From NCBI GenBank assembly GCA_963717945.1, contig CAVQXT010000003.1:1-64000 (forward strand): a stretch of 64,000 nt of DNA. Reading direction: 5' to 3'. Position numbers and translations under genes: made by a program. How positions within the stretch are numbered: position 1 is the stretch's first letter; each line of letters starts with the position of its first letter. Origin of the DNA: FEN-299 sp963717945 (GTDB lineage: Bacteria; Acidobacteriota; Vicinamibacteria; Vicinamibacterales; Fen-181). Positions 17,397 through 24,756 of the stretch are shown here, in pieces. The notes beneath the pieces were generated by a model that had not been told where the DNA came from, did no database searches, and worked only from the letters and a program-made list of their open reading frames with translations.

Positions 17397-20123
17397 ATGT
17401 TCCACCTGGGGATTGTCCCGGCCGTGTTCATGTTCCTGCTCCTGGCGTCGGGCGCCGCCGCGCAACCGTCCGGGCAGGACATCGCCGGGGTGGTGCGCGA
17501 CGCCTCCGGCGGCGTGATCGTTGGCGCCGAGGTTTCACTGCTCACCGCGGAGCAGGCCATTGTCGGGGCGACGAGAACCGACCGGTCCGGGCGTTTCACC
17601 TTCTCGCCGATCCGCCCCGGCCGCTACCTGCTCATCGTCGTGGCGCCGGGGTTCGCCGAGACGCGGCTGGCGGTGGCGCCGGGCGATGGGGGCAAGGACG
17701 GCGTGGCGGTCACGATTTCGCCGGAAGGCCTTCGCGAGTCGGTCAGCGTCACGGCCACGCGCGGTGTCGTGCAGGACTCCAACGTCAGCCCGCAGGCGGT
17801 GACGGTGATCGACTCGAGCGACATCGCGGCCCGCGCGAAGGAAGTCGTGGCGCAGGCCGTCGCCGAGGAGTCCGGCGTCCACCTGCTGCGGACCAGCCCC
17901 ACCATGGCCGGCATCTACGTGCGGGGCCTCACCGGCAACAAGGTCACGGTGTTCGTGGACGGCGTCCGCTACTCGACGGCGTCGGCCCGGGGCGGCGTCA
18001 GCACGTTCCTCGACTTGATCGAACCGACCGGCCTGCAGGCGGTGGAGGTGCTGCGGGGACCGAACTCGGCCCAGTACGGCAGCGACGCGATTGGCGGCAG
18101 CGTGCAGTTCCTCACCGAGGTGCCTTCGTTCGCGGACGGCGCCGGCGGCGGCTGGGACGGGCTGTTCTCGGTCGGCGGGGGCACGGCCGACTGGAACGCC
18201 GGCGCGAACCTCTCGGCGGGCTATCGGGGCGGGCACTTCGGCATGTACGGCCACGTCGCGGCCCGCCGCATCAACGACCTGCGGCCCGGCGGGGGCATCG
18301 ACTCTCACGCCGCCGTGACGCGCTTCCTCGGCCTCCCGTCCGATCGCCTGATGCCCGCGCACCTGCCGGACACCGGGTTCACGCAGTACGGCGGCCAGTT
18401 CCGGCTTCACTGGGCGCCCACCGCGAACCAGCAGGTGATGCTCTACTACAACCGGTCGCAACAGGACGGCGGAAAGCGGTACGACCAGTTGCTGGGCGGA
18501 GACGGCAACCTCGTCGCCGACCTGCGAAACCTCATGCTCGACTTCTTCTACGCCAAATACCAGCGAGTCGGTCTCGGCTGGTTCGACCAGTTCACGGCCA
18601 CCTACTCGTACAACTCGCAGCGCGAGGAGCGCGTGAACCAGGGCGGGAACGGCAACCCGAACGGCGCGATCACGCACGAGTACGAGCGGACCAACGTGAA
18701 CGGCTTCCAGGCCCAGCTGACCAAGCGGCTCGGCACCCGCCAGAACCTGCTCGTCGGCGGCGAGTTCTATCCCGAGCGCGTCCACGCGCCGTCGTTTTCG
18801 TACAACCCGGTCAGCGGCGTGTCCACCATCAGGCGAGGCCGGGTGCCCGACAACGCCAGCTACCGCAGCGGCGGCGTCTACGTGCAGGACATCGTCGAGG
18901 CCGTTCCCGGGCGCCTGAAGGTGGCGCTGAACGCGCGATACAGCCGGGCGTCCTACCAATCGCTCGCGTCCGACAGCCCGCTGGTGAACGGCAGGCCGTT
19001 GTGGCCGGACGATTCGCTGACCGTGTCGAACGCCACGTTCCGCGCCGGCGTCGTCGCCACGCCGGGTGTGACGGGCTTGAGTTTCACCGGGAGCGTCAGC
19101 AGCGGCTTTCGCGCGCCGCACATCACCGACCTCGGCACCGTCGGGCTGACCGGCTCCGGCTTCCAGGTGTCGGCGTCGGGCGTGACGGGCATGGGCGCCC
19201 TGGTGGGCTCGACGGCCGGGGCGAGCGCGGTCTCGACCGGCCGGCCGGTCGAGCAGGTGAAGCCGGAGACGAGCGTGTCGTACGAAGGCGGCGTCCACTA
19301 TCGCGCGAAGAGGGTCAGCACCGACTTCTATGCCTTCGTGAACAACGTCTACGACAACATCACCTACCAGGCGCTGATCCTGCCGCAGGGCGCCGTCGGC
19401 CTGACGCTCGGCGACCAGGTGATCGCGTCACAGAACGGCAACGGCGTGGTGTACGTCGCCGCCAGTTCGTCGCCCGTGCTCGTGCGCACGAACTTCGGCG
19501 ACGCGCGCATCTACGGCTTCGAGCACACGCTGGACTGGACCGTGGCGCGCGGGTGGTCGCTGCACACGGCGTTCACCTACCTGCACGCCGCCGACACGTC
19601 GACCGGGGCCCCGCCGAACATCGAGGGGGGCACGCCGGCCCCGGATGCCTACGTGAAGCTGCGGTACGTGGCGCCGGCCGGCCGCTGGTGGGCGGAGTCG
19701 TATGTGCATCTCGCGGCCAGGCAGGATCGGCTTTCGACGCTCGACCTCGAAGATCGGCGCACGGGCGCGACCCGGACGCGGAGCAACATCAGGAACTTCT
19801 TCTACAACGGCGCCACGGCGAGAGGGTGGGTGGCGCCGGGGGCCGACGGGATCGCCGGCACCGCCGACGACATCCTGACGACGACGGGCGAGACGCTGGC
19901 GCAGGTGCAGAGCCGCGTCCTGGGCACACTCGACTCCGCTCCGCTGTTCACCGACGTGCCCGGCTACGTGACGGTCGGCTTCAGGGGCGGGATCAAGATC
20001 GGCTCACGCCAGGAGCTGACGGTGGATTTCGAGAACGTCGGCGACGTGAATTACCGCGGCATCGCCTGGGGCATCGACGCCCCGGGGCGGAATCTCTCGG
20101 TGAACTGGCGGGCGTCGTTTTAG
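17397..20123 (+). CDS. TonB-dependent receptor with carboxypeptidase-regulatory-like domain
   Basis: Outer-membrane receptor of 908 residues. The ATG is preceded by AAAGGAG at 17383-17389. A signal peptide (MFHLGIVPAVFMFLLLASG) is followed by a regulatory-like domain (IAGVVRDASGGVIVGAEV, GRFTFSPIRPGRYLL), a plug (VSVTATRGVVQDSN, VEVLRGPNSAQYGSDAIGG) and a barrel with receptor-like motifs such as SSGFRAPHITDLGTVG, ending VNWRASF. Substrate is unknown. No transporter genes adjoin it. It ends overlapping the convergent HAD gene by 4 bp. Confidence 0.92.
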   Translation: MFHLGIVPAVFMFLLLASGAAAQPSGQDIAGVVRDASGGVIVGAEVSLLTAEQAIVGATRTDRSGRFTFSPIRPGRYLLIVVAPGFAETRLAVAPGDGGKDGVAVTISPEGLRESVSVTATRGVVQDSNVSPQAVTVIDSSDIAARAKEVVAQAVAEESGVHLLRTSPTMAGIYVRGLTGNKVTVFVDGVRYSTASARGGVSTFLDLIEPTGLQAVEVLRGPNSAQYGSDAIGGSVQFLTEVPSFADGAGGGWDGLFSVGGGTADWNAGANLSAGYRGGHFGMYGHVAARRINDLRPGGGIDSHAAVTRFLGLPSDRLMPAHLPDTGFTQYGGQFRLHWAPTANQQVMLYYNRSQQDGGKRYDQLLGGDGNLVADLRNLMLDFFYAKYQRVGLGWFDQFTATYSYNSQREERVNQGGNGNPNGAITHEYERTNVNGFQAQLTKRLGTRQNLLVGGEFYPERVHAPSFSYNPVSGVSTIRRGRVPDNASYRSGGVYVQDIVEAVPGRLKVALNARYSRASYQSLASDSPLVNGRPLWPDDSLTVSNATFRAGVVATPGVTGLSFTGSVSSGFRAPHITDLGTVGLTGSGFQVSASGVTGMGALVGSTAGASAVSTGRPVEQVKPETSVSYEGGVHYRAKRVSTDFYAFVNNVYDNITYQALILPQGAVGLTLGDQVIASQNGNGVVYVAASSSPVLVRTNFGDARIYGFEHTLDWTVARGWSLHTAFTYLHAADTSTGAPPNIEGGTPAPDAYVKLRYVAPAGRWWAESYVHLAARQDRLSTLDLEDRRTGATRTRSNIRNFFYNGATARGWVAPGADGIAGTADDILTTTGETLAQVQSRVLGTLDSAPLFTDVPGYVTVGFRGGIKIGSRQELTVDFENVGDVNYRGIAWGIDAPGRNLSVNWRASF

Positions 20124-20821
20124 GAAGGCCCACGGCTTGCGGCTTGCGGCCTCCGGCCGATGAGGCCGAGCAGTTCCTCCGGCGTCTCCGCCAGTTCGTC
20201 GGCCCCCGCGGCGAGCAGCTCTTCCCTGCCGCTCGGCCCCCAGAGCGCCCCGACCGTCCGCATCCCGGCGGCCTTCCCCGCCATCATGTCGTGGACGGCG
20301 TCGCCGACATAGACCGTCCGCGCGACGTCGAGCCCGCCCTTCTCTGCCGCGAGCAACAGCGGCGCGGGGTCCGGTTTGTGCCGCTCGGTGTCGTCGTGAA
20401 ACACCTGCACGGACAGGAACTCGCCGAGCCCGTAACGCTCGTACGTCTCGCGCGCCGCCCACTCCACCTTGCTCGTGACGACGCCCAGCGTCAGGCCGCG
20501 GGCGTGAAGGGCGGCGAGCGCCTCGCGCACGCCCGGGTAGGGCCGGATGAGCAGGGGCAGCTGGACGCGCTGGAACGCCCGGTAGGTCTTGAGCATCGCG
20601 CGGGAGGTCGTCGCCGGGTCGGTCACGCCGGCCGCCTGCGCGTAATCGAGGAGGATGTCGTCGAGCGAGCGCCCGAGGTTGCGGATGATGACGTGGCGGC
20701 CCGGGTCGTAGCCCGGGACGTGGGCGGCCAGCGTGTGCTCGTAGCACGCGAGTATCAGCGGGATCGTATCGACGAGGGTGCCATCGAGATCGAAGAGAAC
20801 GGCGTCGACTGAAGTCAGCAT
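20120..20821 (-). CDS. HAD-family phosphatase (Gph/PpaX-like)
   Basis: Haloacid-dehalogenase hydrolase of 233 residues. Motif I is DLDGTLVD (D at about 10 and 12), motif II VVTSK, motif III lysine in HKPDPAP and motif IV VGDAVHDMMAG. The helical cap suggests a small phosphate monoester substrate such as phosphoglycolate, or pyrophosphate. A second, different HAD of this group lies at 27040-27735. The ATG at 20821 starts exactly at the conserved region. Confidence 0.88.
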   Translation of the reverse strand: MLTSVDAVLFDLDGTLVDTIPLILACYEHTLAAHVPGYDPGRHVIIRNLGRSLDDILLDYAQAAGVTDPATTSRAMLKTYRAFQRVQLPLLIRPYPGVREALAALHARGLTLGVVTSKVEWAARETYERYGLGEFLSVQVFHDDTERHKPDPAPLLLAAEKGGLDVARTVYVGDAVHDMMAGKAAGMRTVGALWGPSGREELLAAGADELAETPEELLGLIGRRPQAASRGPS

Positions 20822-20878
20822 GGCGGTAGCATATACTGCGGCGGCAAGGCGGCCGCGCGCCGCGCGGGAGGAGCGCCT

Positions 20879-22000
20879 GTGAAGATCGTGCCATTCGAGA
20901 TGGAGCGGATGCAATCCACCTGGGAGAACCAGGTGGAGATCAACCTGTCGGAGAGCGGCGTCCACCCGCTCACGCTCGGCGAGCTGCTCGGTGACGAGGG
21001 CGGGCGCGAATCCCTCTTCGGCCTCGCGCTCGGCTACCCGCAGACCAACGGCACGATCCCGCTCCGCACCGCCATCGCGTCGATGTACCCGGGCGCGACT
21101 CCCGATCACGTCCACGTGACCAACGGCGGGTCGGAGGCGAACTTCTGCTCGACCTGGAGCCTGCTCGACCAGGGGGACGAGGTCGTGATGATGGCCCCCA
21201 ACTACATGCAGACCTGGGGGCTCGCACGCGCCTTCGCCGGGACGGTCCGCGAATGGCCGCTTTCGGAGACGGGCGGCCGCTGGCGCCCGGACCCCGACGC
21301 CCTCCGCGCGCTGCTCACGCCGCGCACGAAGCTGCTCATCATCTGCAACCCGAACAACCCGACGGGCGCCTGTTTCGACGCGGCGACGCTGGACGCGATC
21401 TGCCGCGAGGCCGCGCGTCACGGCACCTGGGTCCTCTCCGACGAAATCTATCGCGGCGCCGAGCTGGCCGGCGGCGAGACGCCGTCGATCTGGGGGCGCT
21501 ACGAGCGGGCGCTGGTCACGTGCGGGCTGTCGAAGGCCTACGGACTGCCCGGCCTCCGCATCGGCTGGGTGGTCGGTCCGCCGTCGTTTGTGGCGAACAC
21601 CTGGGCGTATCACGATTACACGAGCATCGCCCCCGGCGCCATCAACGATCGGCTGGCAACCGCCGCGCTCGTGCCGGCGACCCGGGCGCGGATCCTGCGG
21701 CGGACGCGCGGCATTCTCAACGCCAACTTCGCGGCGCTCACCACGTGGCTCGCCGCCCGCGCCGACCTGTTCTCCTTCATCCCCCCGGAGGCCGGCGCCA
21801 TCGTCTACGCCAGGTACCATCGGCCGATTGGCTCCACCGAGCTGACGACGAGGCTGCGGGTCGAGAAGGGCGTGCTCCTCGTGCCGGGCGACCAGTTCGG
21901 GATGGACGGGCACCTCCGGATCGGCTTCGGCGGGCCGGCGCCCGAGCTGTTCGAGGGTTTGGCGAGGTTGGAGGCGCTGCTGCGCAGCGTGGGCGCATGA
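20879..22000 (+). CDS. PLP-dependent class I/II aminotransferase
   Basis: Fold-type I aminotransferase of 373 residues. The PLP lysine lies in LSKAYGLPGLRIGW, the NPNNPTG motif near 159-165 binds the cofactor phosphate and ring, and LSDEIYRGAE carries the conserved Asp/Tyr pair. The GTG start has GGGAGGAG just upstream. It resembles capreomycidine synthase-like aminotransferases, but the substrate cannot be set from sequence alone. It is divergent from the HAD phosphatase. Confidence 0.88.
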   Translation: MKIVPFEMERMQSTWENQVEINLSESGVHPLTLGELLGDEGGRESLFGLALGYPQTNGTIPLRTAIASMYPGATPDHVHVTNGGSEANFCSTWSLLDQGDEVVMMAPNYMQTWGLARAFAGTVREWPLSETGGRWRPDPDALRALLTPRTKLLIICNPNNPTGACFDAATLDAICREAARHGTWVLSDEIYRGAELAGGETPSIWGRYERALVTCGLSKAYGLPGLRIGWVVGPPSFVANTWAYHDYTSIAPGAINDRLATAALVPATRARILRRTRGILNANFAALTTWLAARADLFSFIPPEAGAIVYARYHRPIGSTELTTRLRVEKGVLLVPGDQFGMDGHLRIGFGGPAPELFEGLARLEALLRSVGA

Positions 22001-22003
22001 CCG

Positions 22004-22110
22004 CAGTAGTGGCTAGTGGCCAGTGGTCAGTGGTCAGTGAGTCACGCGTGATCTACTAGCCACTGACAACTGGCAACTGGCCACTAGCCACTGACCACTG
22101 ACCACTACGA
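22004..22110. repeat. Long hairpin repeat, TGGTCAGTGG type
   Basis: Left arm words GTGGCTAGTGGCCAGTGG and GGTCAGTGGTCAGTG, a centre of GTCACGCGTGAT, and a right arm of ACTAGCCACTGACAACTGGC and GGCCACTAGCCACTGACC. It is the longest copy of this family in the window and fills the whole gap between the aminotransferase and homoserine dehydrogenase genes. Confidence 0.8.
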
Positions 22111-22125
22111 GTGAAACACCAGCCT

Positions 22126-23475
22126 ATGTTCTGCCCTGACCTTGTCCTGATCGGCTTCGGCAACGTCGCGCGGCGATTCGTCCGCCTGCTCGACGAGCGC
22201 GCCGAGGAGCTTCGGCGCGACCGCGGCCTCGACCCGCGCGTCGTCGCCATCGTGACGGCGCGGCACGGCGCGGCCCGCGACACGGGCGGCCTCGACGTCG
22301 CCCGCGCGCTCGACCTGGTCGAACGGGGCGGGTCGCTGGCTCCGCTCGACGCGCCGGCAGGCGGGCGCGCAATGACGCCCGGCCCCGTGCCGGCCGTCGA
22401 GGCGATCCGCCAGGTTGCCCACGCGGCGCGCGAATCGGGCAGCGCGCGTCCCCTGGTCGTCGTCGAGACGACGGTGCTCGACGTGGCGGCCGGCCAGCCG
22501 GCCATCGATCACGTCCGCGCCGGGCTGAGCGAGGGAGCGGACGTCATCACGGCCAACAAGGGGCCGGTGGCGTTCGCCTACGCCGAGCTCGAGGCGCTCG
22601 CCCGCGCCGCGGGGCGCCGGTTCCTGTTCGAGGGCGCCGTGATGGACGGGATCCCGATCTTCAACCTCGTGCGCGAGACGCTGCCCGCGGTGCGGGTCTC
22701 CGGGTTCTCCGGCGTCGTCAACAGCACGACGAACTTCATCATCACGGCGATGGAGCGCGGGCAGGCGTACGCCGACGCGCTGGCCGAGATGCAGGCGGCC
22801 GGGATTGCGGAAGCCGACGCGTCGCTCGACGTGGACGGCTGGGACGCGGCGGCCAAGGCCGCCGCGCTCGCCAACGTGCTGCTCGGCGCGAGGATCACGC
22901 CGCGAGAGGTCGAGCGGACCGGCATCGGCCACCTGACGGTGGACGAGGTCCGTGAGGTCGTGGGGCGCGGAAGGCGGCTGAAGCTGGTGGCTCGCGGCAA
23001 GAGGAGCGAGCCTGGAGTGACCGTCCGGGTGGGGTTGGAAGAGGTGCCGGGCGACCACCTGTTCGCGACGCTGGCGGGCCAGCAGAACGCGCTCGTCCTC
23101 GAGACCGACCTGCTCGGCGAGTTCTCGGTCGTGCAGCTTGGCGGCGGGCTCACGCAAACGGCCTACGCGCTGGTCTCGGATTCTGGTGGCCCTCGCGCGG
23201 ATGGGCTGAGGCGGAATTCTAGCTGCCCATCACCGCCCTGCAGCCCTCGTGCTCGGTCCTTCCCAAGTCGGCTCTCGTCTTTCGGCTCTGGGCTCCGGGC
23301 GGTGTCCGGCTTACGGCATACACCTCCCGGCTCACGGCGCACGCCAGGAGGCTCAAGGCTAAGCCTGCCAGGATCCCGCGACACCGACTCGCGGCCGACG
23401 GCGGGAAGTCTCACTCTGACAATCTTGAGCGGACCTGACCGGGTTGGCGACGAGACGGTGGCGGCGAAACGGTGA
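22126..23475 (+). CDS. Homoserine dehydrogenase-like protein with repeat-derived C-terminal tail
   Basis: NAD(P)-dependent homoserine dehydrogenase family protein, which reduces aspartate semialdehyde in Thr/Met synthesis. The N-terminal Rossmann motif is LIGFGNVARR; the catalytic region has ITANKGPVA, FEGAVMDGIPIF, GVVNSTTNFI and EADASLDVDGWDAAAKAA. The family normally ends at about TAYALVSD (near 23178). Here the frame runs about 95 residues further through Ser/Pro/Arg-rich sequence made of repeat words, suggesting loss of the native stop. A GTG at 22111 is an alternative start. No regulatory ACT domain is visible. Confidence 0.85.
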   Translation: MFCPDLVLIGFGNVARRFVRLLDERAEELRRDRGLDPRVVAIVTARHGAARDTGGLDVARALDLVERGGSLAPLDAPAGGRAMTPGPVPAVEAIRQVAHAARESGSARPLVVVETTVLDVAAGQPAIDHVRAGLSEGADVITANKGPVAFAYAELEALARAAGRRFLFEGAVMDGIPIFNLVRETLPAVRVSGFSGVVNSTTNFIITAMERGQAYADALAEMQAAGIAEADASLDVDGWDAAAKAAALANVLLGARITPREVERTGIGHLTVDEVREVVGRGRRLKLVARGKRSEPGVTVRVGLEEVPGDHLFATLAGQQNALVLETDLLGEFSVVQLGGGLTQTAYALVSDSGGPRADGLRRNSSCPSPPCSPRARSFPSRLSSFGSGLRAVSGLRHTPPGSRRTPGGSRLSLPGSRDTDSRPTAGSLTLTILSGPDRVGDETVAAKR

Positions 23476-23482
23476 TCGTACT

Positions 23483-23510
23483 GCGCAGGGCTGAAGCCCT
23501 GCGCTATCTG
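23483..23510. repeat. Single GCGCAGGGCTGAAGCCCTGC hairpin
   Basis: One copy of the palindrome found in pairs at 13670, 39183 and 41094, including the trailing GCTATCTG. Confidence 0.8.
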
Positions 23511-23606
23511 CCGCACTACAAACGAGGCCGCGAGTCGGTGGCGAGCCAGCTGGGGCGGGATGCGTCGCGAGCGGGCCGGTCGGTACGAATGAGGGCGGAC
23601 GGAACT

Positions 23607-23709
23607 ATGCCGCGCCGCAGGGATCTGCCCGGAGCAAAGCGTAAACCTGCCCCGACCGTGATGCCATGGAGGGGCCGCTTTGCGAAGCGGCAGACCCGAG
23701 ACGCGGCGT
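23607..23709 (-). repeat. 103-bp dispersed repeat, copy 3 (inverted)
   Basis: Matches, in reverse orientation and with the same length, the elements at 34334-34436 and 54140-54242. The core reads ACGCCGCGTCTCGGGTCTGC, then a hairpin GCCGCTTCGCAAAGCGGC, GGTCGGGGCAGGTTTACGCT and finally CTGCGGCGCGGCAT. No start codon plus ribosome-binding site supports a peptide in all copies. Confidence 0.85.
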
Positions 23710-23799
23710 GGTGCGGCCGCGGTCCAAAGTCCCCCGGCCCGCTCGCGACGCATCCCGTCCCTGCCAGCTCGCAGCCTGAGCGCGGGCTCCCGTCAGGCC

Positions 23800-23836
23800 A
23801 ACAGCCTTGAGCCCTGAGCCTTGAGCCCTGAGCCTC
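23800..23836. repeat. CCTTGAGCCCTGAG tandem words
   Basis: Short degenerate tandem words related to the array at 28155-28252, ending at the stop codon of the glutaredoxin-like gene. Confidence 0.5.
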
Positions 23837-24088
23837 TTAGCTTGGGCCGTGGGCCACTGGCCCTGAGCCGATCGCCTCGCGCAGCGCCTTCTCGTCGAAA
23901 CCGCGCACGATGCGGCCGTCCACGACTGTCACCGGGATGCTCATCTGGCCGAGCGCGACGAGCTCGTCGAGCGCCGCCGGGTCCTCCTCGACGTCCCTGA
24001 CCGTGAATTCCCGCCCGCTTCGTGAAAGAAACTCCTTCACCTTCCGGCAGGCGTGTCAACGTGATCCTGAGTAAACCGTGATCGCCAA
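23837..24088 (-). CDS. Glutaredoxin-like selenoprotein (UGA = Sec11, UxxC motif)
   Basis: Small thiol/selenol redox protein of the glutaredoxin/NrdH type, 83 residues if the TGA at 24058-24056 is read as Sec. The sequence ITVYSGSR-U-HAC-RKVKEFL matches the VTVYSxxxCPxCxxxKxFL start of glutaredoxins, so U11 takes the first Cys of CxxC and C14 is kept. The C-terminal half is normal: SIPVTVVDGRIVRGFDEKAL has the cis-Pro and GFD features. The TTG at 24088 was chosen because GAGGAGG lies 5 nt upstream (24094-24100) and no in-frame ATG fits. A SECIS-like hairpin lies at 24022-24040. A GTG-started 67-residue protein lacking the active site is the unlikely alternative. Confidence 0.87.
24022..24040 (-). 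promoter_or_regulatory. Candidate bacterial SECIS element of the Grx-like gene
   Basis: On the minus strand GTGAAGGA / GTT / TCTTTCAC folds into an 8-bp stem (one G-U pair) with loop GUU, 23 nt after the UGA. Stem length, loop size, first-position G and spacing agree with the hairpin in the Prx-like gene (8 bp, GGU, 21 nt), although the stem sequences differ. Confidence 0.78.
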
Positions 24089-24128
24089 GCGTGCCTCCTC
24101 GTGGTGTCGGGACGCGATCCATTGTACG

Positions 24129-24569
24129 ATGCCGGACGTGATGGAAATCCCCGACATCAGGCGGCAGCTGAGGCAGGCACTCGATCTGGCCCGGAAGGAC
24201 TCGGCGGAACGGCGCGCCCGGGCCGACCTGGCCGGGACCGCGTACCAGGCGTTTCTCCGCGACGTCGCGACACCGGCCTTCCGGACGTTCGCCAACGTGG
24301 CCAAGGCCGAGGGATACGGATTCGCGGTCTTCACGCCGGTCGCCGGCGTGCGGCTGGCCTCCGAGCGTCACGCGGAGGATTTCATGGAGATCTGGCTCGA
24401 CACCTCGCTCGATCCGCCGCAGGTCGCGACGCGCGTGAGCCGGCTGCGCGGTGGAGATCTGACGACGAAGGAAGATCTGCTGAGGGAGGGCGCGCCGACC
24501 AACGGTCTCACCGACGAGGACGTGTTCGCGTTCCTGCTGGCCAGCATCGGCCCGCTCGTCGAGCGCTGA
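24129..24569 (+). CDS. Conserved hypothetical protein, divergent from the Grx-like gene
   Basis: Soluble alpha/beta protein of 146 residues (142 from the second ATG at 24141). A helical, charged N-terminal half (EIPDIRRQLRQALDLARKDS) is followed by a beta-rich part (GYGFAVFTPVAGVRLASERH). I do not recognise a family. The start was set at 24129 because a longer frame would cover the divergent gene's ribosome-binding site. The 40-bp divergent gap suggests shared regulation with the redox gene. Confidence 0.7.
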   Translation: MPDVMEIPDIRRQLRQALDLARKDSAERRARADLAGTAYQAFLRDVATPAFRTFANVAKAEGYGFAVFTPVAGVRLASERHAEDFMEIWLDTSLDPPQVATRVSRLRGGDLTTKEDLLREGAPTNGLTDEDVFAFLLASIGPLVER

Positions 24570-24570
24570 T

Positions 24571-24600
24571 GGCCGCGAGCCAGGAGGCTCGCGCCACACC
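24571..24600. repeat. GCGAGCCAGGAGGCTCGC hairpin
   Basis: Copy of the CCTCCTGG-type palindrome adjoining the tandem array, with CCACACC at its edge. Another copy (TGTAGCGCCGGCCTCCTGGC) closes the array at about 24731-24757. Confidence 0.7.
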
Positions 24601-24737
24601 TCAATGGGTAGGCTCCCACCACACCTCAATGGGTAGGCTCCCACCACACCTCAATGGGTAGGCTCCCACCACACCTCAATGGGTAGGCTCCCACCACACC
24701 TCAATGGGTAGGCTCCCACCACAACTCAATGTGTAGC
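24601..24737. repeat. 25-bp tandem repeat array
   Basis: Five exact or near-exact copies of a 25-bp unit beginning TCAATGGGTAGGCTCCCACC start at 24601, 24626, 24651, 24676 and 24701; a sixth, truncated copy starts at 24726. There are no unique spacers, so it is not a CRISPR. Each unit contains the short palindrome TGGGTAGGCTCCCA. The high identity points to recent expansion. It lies in the convergent gap before the PilT-like gene. Confidence 0.95.
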
Positions 24738-24756
24738 GCCGGCCTCCTGGCCGGCC

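Noticed and set aside
23607..23709. Short basic protein encoded by the 103-bp element (frame containing KRKPAPTV)
   Set aside because: The frame is open in more than one copy, but start codons and ribosome-binding sites are not conserved, so repeat DNA is the better explanation.
24601..24737. CRISPR array
   Set aside because: Units are directly adjacent with no unique spacers, and no cas gene is present.
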